Assembly: GCA_905221605.1 (NCBI GenBank)
Contig: CAJNDS010002356.1
Location: 450,173-472,439 of the forward strand
From: Symbiodinium natans
Lineage: Eukaryota; Sar; Dinophyceae; Suessiales; Symbiodiniaceae
Direction: 5' to 3'
DNA: 22,267 bases
Position 1 is the first letter of the stretch, and the number at the start of each line of letters is the position of its first letter. The notes below the pieces were generated by a model. It ran no database searches. It saw only the letters and a list, made by a program, of their open reading frames with translations, and was not told the DNA's origin. Below are positions 9,185 through 17,522 of this stretch, piece by piece. The position numbers and the translations under genes are program-made.

Positions 9185-10848
9185 ATGCTGCGCGTGCTCA
9201 AAGTAGACTTCCAGAACGACGTGCGAAGATTGACAGTGCAGCTCTCTCCTTTGCCGAACAGAGGTTCCACCGAGGAGTACAGAGCTGCCTTTGACAGTAT
9301 ACAGCGTTCTGTTCGTGCGGGGTATAGCAACTCTGCTTGATCCTAGCTTAAGCAGCATGATTGTATTTGCTCAGTTACTCCCACCAGGCCTATGGTTCCG
9401 GAGCGACCGCCGAGTTAGAATGCATGCTTGCGTATGCCACGTTTTGGGGTCAGGGCTGAGGCCCTCCAGACGCATGGTTTTATGCGTCACAAGCAGCTCC
9501 TAGACGAAAAGGGGCTGCCACAACCTTTCTCAAGCAAACTGTCGACCTTAATCTTGATCTAAGCTGACGGGCAGGTGTTCTGTTGGTAGCAGCATGGTCA
9601 CAAGGACAGGCAACAATGGTGAAGCAGGCGAAAGTTTCGATGTATGGTCCTACCGGGTCAGGCATAGCGATGGCAGTTGCAGGGGCATGCAAGCTGACAA
9701 AGATTGGGTCCGGGCAAGTGCGCAGGTAGGATGGGCAGGGCAGGGGGGAAGGGGCGCAAAAAATGTGACTCTAAGGCCCATTGCTGGACAGCCAAGAGCT
9801 CACATTGAAGTACAGGGACGAGGAGGGAGATCTATGCACGCTAACAGCCATGACCACAGAGGACTTCCTTAGGCCAACCAGGTCCTGCGCGGAGGAGCGG
9901 GTGCCCTTGAAACTCGTCGCCTTTGCCTCGCCCTGCAGGTCATATGCGCATCGTAAGGAGGTGAATGCCCCAGTTTCGGACACAGGCAGTCCGCTCCGAA
10001 GCATGGCGCCAGTGGCGTTGTTGGCATGTCTGAAAGGTATGTATTGCAGCGGGCGCTTGTCAGCGGGTGTTTTGGCCGCTCTCCTCTGCCAATTTCTGCC
10101 CATACTCGCGCAGCGTGTCTCTAGGAAGCAGGAGAAAATCAATCGGAAGGGGGCAAAGCTTCGGAAGGGTCCCGTCCTGCAGCTTCTGCGCAGTCTCTGT
10201 GAGCAGCTGGAGGCGATTCCAAACACGCCTGCTTGCGAGGCCTTGTCTGGCTATATTTCCGGCACTGACACGGGGCGTTTGGGGGATGGGCTGGCAGAGC
10301 TGTTAAGGTGCTTGGCAGCATGCAAGTCTCGGACTCGTTTGGCGACGGCTCTTGTAGCAGTAGCAGACGAGGCCTTGCGAGTCCTACCCTTCTTGTTCCC
10401 CGAGTTCGGGTCGGCGTCACCCAAGCCCTGTGCTGCTTGGGCGGCGGCCGTGGTCGGCGCGCCAGTCCACGGAGGCTTTGCTTGCGCATCCTGCCAAGTA
10501 GAGCCAATTGTTGGGCCTCGCTTCGAGCTGGCCAGTAAAGCGAGCCTATGTGGAGAATGTTTCATGAAGGACAGTTTGCAGGGGAGGGCCGAAGAGCATG
10601 ACTTCTCCTGCCATCTGGCCCCCAAAGACTACAACGCGGAGGCTGCATTGGATGACTACTCTTGTGATGGAGCAGATGCAAAACTGAAAGCTCTTAGCCA
10701 ACCAAACGGGCTCTTCCACAGTGCCCCGCTGTTACAAGCAGAGGGCGCTTCTCCTTGGACTCTGGGGCCAGTGCAAGTGGCTCAGTTTCTGAACTCCGCA
10801 ACCCTGGCGTCAACTGCCGTTGCGGGCTTGTCAGCCTTCCTGGCTTAA
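9185..10848 (+). CDS. p62/NBR1-like PB1 + ZZ protein (two exons)
   Basis: Likely a selective-autophagy or scaffold protein. Exon 1 (9185-9314) encodes LRVLKVDFQNDVRRLTVQL, the first half of a PB1 domain with the basic Lys (LKVDF) and Arg pair. Exon 2 (9776-10848) opens with the second half, ELTLKYRDEEGDLCTL, whose acidic YRDEEGD is the OPCA motif. Both faces suggest a PB1 that can form chains, as in p62. The preferred intron is GT-AG 9315-9775, giving VRPLLDSQELTLKY across the joint; a GT donor at 9322 with acceptor ending 9791 also keeps frame but gives a shorter loop. A helical linker follows, then a ZZ-type zinc finger at about 10468-10614 (HGGFACASCQ, LCGECF, EEHDFSCHL). The second Cys pair of a usual ZZ is missing. 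No UBA domain, FW domain or clear LIR motif is seen before TAA 10846-10848, so further exons may exist. The frame upstream of ATG 9185 is open back to 9113. Confidence 0.75.
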
Positions 10849-11767
10849 TGCAACATGGGACAGAACGGGACAGTCGCGTTATCCGGATCATGGGATGTTT
10901 GCAAAGTTTTCGAGGATGTATATACATCAATGGAGCATCCCCAGGATTTTCAACTTGCCCTTTTCTTGGCCTAAGGAAGGCAAGACACACACAGAGCTTC
11001 CATACGGCAAGAGGGCACCAAGGGGAGGCTCACTCGGCCTACTCCAGGTTTTATTGCCTTTCCCTCCCGATTCCAGAGGGTTCGGTCAACAGCCAGTATG
11101 CTGTCTGTGTCATGTTGCAGACGCCCCTTCTTCAGGCACCTCAACCAGTGTTGAACCTACATTCTTGCTCACGCTTTCTTTCGGCGCCCTAGGAGTACAT
11201 CTTTGATTCCTTTTCTTTTGAGACTCGACGCTGGCTGGGTAGACTGGACCCTCAGCTTTGGCTCCGGAAGCCTTGGGCCCCCTGGGCTGGGCTTGGTGGA
11301 GGGGCCCCACATTTTCCGGTGGTGGCCTCCCCCAGGATTTCGGGTTCACAGCTCCTACAGTGAAAGCCACGCTTTGGGGAAGGCAAGCAGCGGCTTTGCA
11401 TCGCAGGATAAACTTAAGCAAATGAGCTGAGTATCTCCGGCAACTTTGCGGCGCTACCGTAAAGAGCGAGTGTGCAGCTTTCCTGTGTTCTTCGGAAACA
11501 TAGCATATTGCTAGACATTGCGAGCAGCTCCGCCACAGTAGTGCAGCATGTACCGGTGGTACGCGAATATGTCTTTGCCTGCCTCATCGAAAAGGTACCG
11601 TTAAGGGCGCTTGCTCTGTGCATCTGTGTGAAACTCCCAAATTATGTATACTCTGAATGTTTGACTCATTGAACAGATAAAACCTGTATCGTCTGATCCA
11701 ATACAATCTGATAAAACATACGTGTATATATTGTTGCAGAAATAGATAAAGGAGAATATATGACCTA

Positions 11768-11799
11768 CATGTATGTATGTATATATATATATATATTTG
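11768..11799 (+). repeat. GTAT/TA microsatellite
   Basis: Short GTAT repeats run into a (TA)n tract. It lies just before the coding-like frame beginning at 11802. Confidence 0.8.
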
Positions 11800-11801
11800 A
11801 T

Positions 11802-12258
11802 ATGGCCCTGTGCTTTTGTGAAGTTCTTGAGGCTATTGGCGCTGCCGACGATTGGCAAGCACCTCCGAAGATCATCTGCGGCTTCTACGAGCCGCGGCAA
11901 GAATTTCGAGCCCATTCCATGGTGACCTCCTAGGAAACCCGTACACCCCGGCCCCCCCCTCCCTCCTGCATTAAGGAGCCAAGGGGGATGGCCAACGGCC
12001 GCGTCTACTACGTTATGGTGCCCGAGGACGTGTTTTTTTTTTTTTCTGTTGTCCTCCCAGAAAGCCGAGAGTTCATGCGCTTTGAGTGCAACTGTGGGAT
12101 GGCAGGATATCTCTTTGGAGACCAGCACCGGTCCCATGTGCTTGTGGTTTGCAGAGGACTTTTTGCCATCTTGCAAGGGGAAGTTCCTTGGTGTAAGCGG
12201 CATAAGCTGCGGATGTTCGGGCATCTTTGCAGGGAAGGGATCCCCTAAGGGAAGCTGA
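11802..12258 (+). other. Coding-like exon fragments, unrecognised
   Basis: Three stretches read like protein. 11802-11933 starts with ATG and gives a 43-codon frame (VLEAIGAADDWQAPPKIICG). 11976-12030, after a pyrimidine-rich acceptor ending AAG at 11975, gives MANGRVYYVMVPEDV. 12061-12258 follows the T-rich acceptor and is readable in two frames (one with GWQDISLETSTGPMCLWF). No family was recognised. The minus strand is also open across 11601-12224 and equally plausible locally (LVEAADDLRRCLPIVGS). It could be a small gene, upstream exons of the DPP gene, or noise. Confidence 0.25.
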
Positions 12259-12290
12259 TTCTTCAGTCATCACAAGCAGCACTCGCCGAC

Positions 12291-12665
12291 ATGCCGTTTC
12301 AGCGTCGACGCAGAAGTCCACCGATGCCGTCCAAGCGCCTCCGTAAACAAAGGCAGCATCTGGTCTGCATGACAGCAGTCGCCTCAGTGGCTGCCACTGC
12401 AGGAAGGCGACTGGCGAATTCCTTCGTGATCCCAAAGGGGGCACATGCGCTTAGTGTGCTCGCAACGCAAGGTTGCCATGGCTCTCGGCCAATGACTACC
12501 TCGTGGCAGCACCCTGAAGCTAGCAGGGTCAGCGTTTTGACCCGCCATGTCTTTACAGCAGCCAATGTGAAGGGAAGCGACCGCCAGGGCAGGTCCAGAG
12601 CAGCAATAGCTGCTGCAGCTACGGCTGCAGGGATGGCTGCAGGAGGGGTGCTTGTAGCAGAGGGT
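12291..12665 (+). other. Bipartite targeting leader of the DPP-like protein
   Basis: Residues 1-23 are strongly basic, 24-37 hydrophobic ([14 protein letters not shown]), and FVIP follows at 45-48. A Ser/Thr/Arg-rich stretch then leads to a second hydrophobic Ala-rich segment at 104-123 after GRSR. This order (signal peptide, FVAP-like motif, transit region, second hydrophobic segment) resembles plastid leaders of peridinin dinoflagellates. The inference is plastid targeting; an ER or membrane-anchored protein is the alternative. Confidence 0.45.
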
Positions 12666-15600
12666 CCCAGCGACAAGGAACTGGCCTTCTCACAGATAGC
12701 CAAGCTTCCACGACCAGGCTTCCAGACTATCGGAAGTGCAACGTTCCTGCCTGATGGATCGCATGTGCTCTACTTGAAGAGCTCAGAGTACGGCAGCTTG
12801 TCCCGTCAGCTCTATGCCACCAATGTTGGCACCGGAGAAACGTTTCCTCTAGCTTGTACACCTCCTGGTGTTGGTGAGGAGAAGGAGCTAAGCTTGGAGG
12901 AGAAGCTTCGCAGGGAACGAGCCCGGATCATGAACACCGGCGTGACCTCTTTCAAGGTGGCTGGGAAATCCAAGGGCAGAGTTCTGGTTCCCATGGGAGG
13001 TGCCCTGTACGTGCGGGACGGCATTGATCCCCAGGCTGAGTTGAAGCGTTTGTTCGATCCCACAGAGGCCCCGTTGGGACCGGGCCCCATCCTCGACCCC
13101 CAAATTTCCGAGGACGGCTCTTTGGTCTGCTTTGTTTGGAAGGACGAGGTCTACTGCGTCCCTGCAGATGGCTCTGCAAAGCCCCGGCAACTCTCTGCCG
13201 GCGCGCGCGGTACTGGCAAAACCCATGGCCTTGCTGACTTCCTCGCGCAGGAGGAGTTGGACCGCTACGAAGGCTTCTGGATCTCCCCAGATGGTGGAAT
13301 GGTGGCGTTTGAAGAGGTCACAGAGGCCCACATTCCACAGTTCCGCATCATGCACTCGGGCTCAGCGTCCGTTGGAGACGACGCACAGGAGGACCATCGA
13401 TATCCCTTTGCGGGTGATGCGAACCCCAAGGTGAAGCTGTGTGTAGTCGCAGCGGATTCTGGGGACGCGGCTGCAGGAGCACCCCCGCCCGTCACTAGCT
13501 TCGATCTCACTGGGCCTTTCGGCGAGGACTTGTACCTCGGCCGGGTGCAGTGGATGCCGGATGGCTCAATCATCGCGCAGGTCTTGAACCGTGAACAAAC
13601 GGAACTGGCGGTGCTGAAGCTCGACCCGAAGACAGGCTCGGTCGAGACACTCTTCACTGAGAAGACGGATGTCTGGATCAACATCCACAGCATGCTGAAG
13701 CCTCTTGGCAAGAAGGGCCGCTTCCTGTGGGCCAGTGAGCGAACGGGCTTTCGGCACCTGTACATCTATGAGCCAGGGGCAGGTGAGCTGAAGCCCGTGA
13801 CCGGCGGGTCTTGGGAAGTCGAAGACGTTGCTGCGATTGATGAGGCCAAGGAAGCTGTTTACTTCATGGGAACCTCTGAGGGCAACTGGCTCGGCAGGCA
13901 TCTATTCAAGGCCAGTTTGAAGGAAGGGCCTACACAGCAGATAGTGCAGCTGACTCAAGAGCCAGGTATGCACAGTGTCGTGGTCGACGCGCAGTGCAAG
14001 ACATTTGTCGACACATCCAGTGCAATGGACCGTCCCGCATCGGCAAAGTTGCGCAACTTGCAAGATGGACGAGAGCTTTGCATCATCGAGGCTTTCGCTG
14101 CAATTAGAAAGTATAGTAGCCAACTTTTCTAAGTTTCATTCACGTGGTTTTCATTTTGCGCGCTCCCCTAAAATGTCCTGGTTCAGCTGAGGACAAGAAT
14201 GAGGACCCTCTGATCGCCAGTCTGAACCTGAAGCCACCTGAGCTGTTCACGCTGCCATCCACAGACGGGAAGGTGACGCTTCAAGCTGCCATGTACAAGC
14301 CGGATCCTGCCAAGTATGGTGCCGGGCTCAGTTTGGGGTTCAGGCTTTCAGGCTCTCAGGCTTGGGCCAATTGGAGCCACGGAACACGATCGAACCTTCG
14401 ACATTCCGATGCACGCAGGTGACGGTCCATATCCAACTGTGGTCTCCTGCTACGGAGGGCCGCATGTGCAGTTCGTCGCCAACAGCTGGGGAATGACGGT
14501 GGATCTCAGGGCGCAGGCGCTGCGCAGCAAGGGTTTCTTGGTATTGAAGGTGGACAATCGTGGCAGCAACCGCCGCTTGGATGACACAGTGGAGTGTGTC
14601 TTGTGTGTTGAGTGAGCACAGCCTGCCAGTGGCAGCTCGCGAACTTGTGTCAGAACGGCCCCCCCAACACGTCATAGCAAGCATAGAAACAGCAAAAACA
14701 AGCACGCAGCAAAGCACGCAGCAAAGCATGCAGCACGATGTCACGCATGTGACGTGTGCTTACACGTTTGAGATTCAGGGCGGGGCCTGTACTTCGAATC
14801 GCCTCTGAAGTTTGACATGGGCAACATCGAGGTAGAGGACCAGGCGGGGCAACCTCGCAGATGAGCGGAACAGGGAAAAGGGTACCCTAAGCCCTAAACC
14901 CTAAACCCCAGACTCTATGGGCTGAGGTGATTAGTGAGGGTGGAAGGTTCCAGTGACAGAGGGCATGGCAGGCGGCAGTTGTTCGATGGTGCGCAGACAA
15001 GAAGTTGGCGGACCCAAAGCGAGTGGCCCACGCCTCGGCCAAAAAAAGGGGGTGAGCCCAGAAGTGAAGAAGGTGAATCCGAGGGCCACAGACTCATGAG
15101 GCCATCTATGGCTGGAGCTACGGCGGCTATCTGAGCGCTATGTGCTTGGCCAAGGAGCGCGTCTAGAGCCTGTCATCTCTTCGGTCCGTTGATGTTTCTT
15201 TTGCCTACTTCGCCCTTTGCCCCCCTCTGCCAGGCCGGCGATGTGTTCAAGTGTGCCGTATCTGGTGCGCCTGTGACGAGTCGGAAGCTCGGGCTGCGGG
15301 CTGTTTACATGCTCAAGGAACTTGGCATGGAAACACACACACGAGAAAACGCACTATGCTGGCAGGCTGGGATGGCTATGATACGTGCTACACGGAAAGG
15401 CCCGGATGTGCCATCCAGTTTTCAGCCGTCAGCCTTCAGCTCTCTTTCTGCCAGGTATATGGGTACACCTTCCAGCAATGAGAAAGGTGGCCTCGGCTAA
15501 TGTTGCCATCGTGACTGATTGCTTGATGGCTCATTTCCATGGAGTTCCATGGTCCACTGCTTCAGGTTACAAGAGCAGCTCCGTCATGGAGTATGCACAG

Positions 15601-15921
15601 GGCTTACATGTCTCACGACATCCTACTTCGGCATCCGAGTAGAAACGGCTGAAGATGCAATGCAAGCTATGCTTGCTTTCCGTACCGTGTATGCATAAGA
15701 GGTGCAAAACATCACCGGGGACCTACTGCTCGTTCACGGCCTAATTGACGAGCGCCTTCCTTGCAATGAACGATTCATGTCAGTCTTGTTGAACATGTCT
15801 CGCAAGCTGGCATGCGTTTACTTGCAAAGCATTGAGGAATGTGCATTTTCGTCACACGGCTCGGCTCATCAACTCCTTGATCTCTGCGCAGAAGCCGTAC
15901 CAGCTGCTGCTGTTCCCAAAT
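12291..15921 (+). CDS. S9B dipeptidyl peptidase (DPP IV-like), at least 12 exons, 3' end unresolved
   Basis: A serine peptidase of the prolyl oligopeptidase clan, expected to release N-terminal dipeptides. Exon 1 (12291-14090) encodes a leader (residues 1-125) and the beta-propeller. The propeller has the substrate-binding Glu pair in [13 protein letters not shown] (E321, E322), then [12 protein letters not shown] and [13 protein letters not shown]. Modelled later exons: 14192-14318, 14419-14571, 14779-14843, 14972-15025, 15101-15160, 15234-15279, 15366-15399, 15455-15486, 15566-15601, 15700-15751, 15837-15921. Joined, they give family blocks in the right order: [52 protein letters not shown] (nucleophile Ser codon 15116-15118), [30 protein letters not shown] (catalytic Asp codon 15747-15749), [14 protein letters not shown] and LLLFPN. 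About 848 codons are modelled. The exon with the catalytic His and last helix was not found; unspliced, the frame stops at 15994-15996. ATG 12291 is the first of three nearby in-frame ATGs. Confidence 0.85.
14091..14191 (+). other. DPP intron 1 (GC-AG)
   Basis: 101 bases. GAG|GCTTTC at the left and CTGAG|GAC at the right keep frame (CIIE to DKNEDPL). GAG precedes both splice points. Confidence 0.7.
14572..14778 (+). repeat. DPP intron 3 with a 12-bp triplicate
   Basis: A GC-AG intron (donor at 14572 or 14575). Inside, AGCACGCAGCAA is repeated at 14701-14712 and 14713-14724, with a diverged third copy at 14725-14736. Confidence 0.65.
14844..14971 (+). other. DPP intron 4 with telomere repeat and flanking direct repeat
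   Basis: A GC-AG intron of 128 bases between EVEDQ and [13 protein letters not shown] spans both the donor (14841-14847) and the acceptor (14969-14975). A CCCTAAA tract lies inside at 14884-14909. Confidence 0.7.
14884..14909 (-). repeat. Telomere-like tract inside DPP intron 4
   Basis: Three to four CCCTAAA-type units, the first diverged (CCCTAAG) and the last ending ACCCCA. The G-rich strand points left. Confidence 0.85.
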
Positions 15922-16303
15922 GCGACTTGGCGACTACCTAGCGCTAGCTGTGACAAGGGGCTGGGCGCTGGCCCAGGGTGTCGACGAGACTGCTAAGTTT
16001 ACTGAGTCAGCAGTACACATTATCCAGACAGTACAGCAACACTGGGAAGGCGGAACGTCGAGAAGCAGGGCTGATGTAGTTGGAGCTGAATGTGTTTTGG
16101 TACTTTGCGTCTCAGTTTCGTAGTTCCAGCCGTGGCAGACATGCCGTTTCAGAACGACAAGGCTAATGGCATAGCTCAGAGTTAGTAATACCCCGAAAGG
16201 CAATGGCACCTTGTGGTTTCTGAGAACTTGAGATTTTTGTTCGGTCAACTTTTGAGACTCCAAGGAGAGACATTCCCCACGGAGCCAAAAGGACGGCAAG
16301 ATT

Positions 16304-16370
16304 GGGTTTAGGGTTTAGGGTGTAGGGTTTAGGGTTTAGGGTTTAGGGTGCAGGGTTTAGGGTTTCGGGT
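16304..16370 (+). repeat. Telomere-like array (TTTAGGG), nine units
   Basis: Mostly TTTAGGG with TGTAGGG, TGCAGGG and a terminal TTTCGGG variant. It is the longest and cleanest such tract in the window. Confidence 0.9.
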
Positions 16371-16524
16371 ACGGTCAGTTGTCCGAGTTTACTTCTGTCA
16401 GCTGAGTCAGAGAGTTGTCCAGGACAGGGAATACATGGAGGAGCGAATTTTCGCATTCATTCAGAGACTTGGCTTCGGCATTATGGCATGTGAAGAATAG
16501 CCCAGAGCAGACCAGATTCGCATT

Positions 16525-16582
16525 GTTTAGGGTTTTTAGGGTTCTTAGGGTGTTTAGGGTTCAGGGTTTTAAGGGTATTTAG
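16525..16582 (+). repeat. Degenerate telomere-like array
   Basis: TTTAGGG-type units with extra T, C or A (TTTTTAGGG, TTCTTAGGG, TTCAGGG, TTTTAAGGG). It is the same orientation as the array about 150 bases upstream. Confidence 0.8.
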
Positions 16583-17365
16583 GCTGTTGAGGGTTGCTTC
16601 CATGACTGTGACATGGATGTTTGGAACCTCCTTGTTCTTGTAGAGCTCGAAGCTGCAAGGAAGTCGCTGTCCTGAAGCGCGGAGTACGTTTGAAGAGCGC
16701 CCATTGCTGCAGCGATATGATAAGTCGACTTTGGGACCAGTGCAGCATGAATGCAGATTGCTTTTATGTCAGCATAGAGCTACAAAAAGAAACTGACCTC
16801 CAACAGGTTAAGGTGAGAGTGAAGACATAAGACTTAAGAGTGCGCAGTGCAATGTGCAGCACGAGCCGAAGTGCTTCCGAGTGGCGGAAGGGAGTGCTTC
16901 AAGCTTCCTGAGCTGGCTCTTCTCCGCCATATTCCGCCATGTTCAGGTGTATTGAGGAGAGCATCCTAGCACTCCTGGCACAACCGTTTCTCGCATCATG
17001 GTGCCCTTTTCAGTGGGCCTTTTTCCAAACGTAGGTTTCCGGCTGCAGGCGTACAAGCCTCAAGGCTTTGCAAGAAGTCTCCAAGGGTCATGTCCAAGAC
17101 CCCACGCTGCCAAGTTAGGGACAGATGGTTTCTGCCTGGCACCCCTTTGGCAAAACGTCGGAAGACCTCCTTGCAACTGCCAAGAGTAGCTTCTACATGC
17201 TTTGACGAAGGGGATGCGCAAGGCATATGTAAGAGGACCAAACACAAGCCGACGCAGGCAATATGGCAAAAAAGGAATCATGGTTCTGCCTTGCACATGG
17301 CCTGTGGATCCCTGCACAACCCACGTTCTTGCTGTCCTCACTGCTGTCCGTCATCCGCGCAGGAT

Positions 17366-17470
17366 CGCGGTCAGTCCTCGGCCCAAGGTTTTTTGCGCAT
17401 TAGCTACCCCGATCCCGTTTTCCGTGAAAGCTTCGTCATGGTCATTGAGTCATCAGAGTGTGCTTTAGGT
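17366..17470 (+). CDS. Possible AlgH/UPF0301 (YqgE) family exon
   Basis: In frame with CAA at 17384 the DNA reads GFLRISYPDPVFRESFVMVI, then ESSECALGG. This resembles the N-terminal AlgH block (LIA.P...DP.F..SVV.I.EH...GA.G). About 60 bases on, after an AAG at 17520-17522, another frame gives NRAPHLVAMPHDVLG, similar to the NRP...D.L that follows in that family. I could not find splice sites joining the two in frame, and the conserved GGP block was not seen. The acceptor is probably CGCGCAG ending 17361, or AAG ending 17386. The biochemical role of the family is not well defined. This could be a chance match. Confidence 0.3.
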
Positions 17471-17522
17471 GGGTGGTCACGGCACCGGAGCTGCTTGGCG
17501 ATTCCAGTGCAGTGCTGGCAAG

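Larger units (their letters stand above)
10849..12290. other. Spacer between PB1-ZZ and DPP genes
   Basis: Holds a 14-bp perfect palindrome, GATGTATATACATC (10915-10928), an AT microsatellite (about 11768-11799) and a T13 run followed by a pyrimidine-rich stretch and CAG (12030-12060), which looks like a splice acceptor. Coding-like segments near 11802-12258 are listed separately. Confidence 0.5.
15922..17365. other. Region downstream of the DPP exons, no clear gene
   Basis: This is where the missing last DPP exon is expected. One weak candidate is the AG at 16137-16138 followed by CATGCC, but it gives a very short ending. Two telomere-like arrays occupy 16304-16370 and 16525-16582. Frames at 16621-16830 and 17090-17365 show no recognised family. 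Confidence 0.45.

Noticed and set aside
11601-12224. 207-codon minus-strand frame before the DPP gene
   Set aside because: It runs through an AT microsatellite (Tyr/Ile repeats) and a T13 run (Lys run). Only a small internal part looks protein-like, and the plus strand is equally plausible there.
14384-14400. Possible tRNA B-box-like ACGATCGAACCTTCGA
   Set aside because: It lies inside DPP intron 2, with no matching A box or cloverleaf stems nearby.
14884-16370. DPP exons as a captured linear molecule bounded by outward telomere repeats
   Set aside because: The left tract lies within an intron of the same gene whose exons continue on both sides, so the bounded segment is not a foreign insert.
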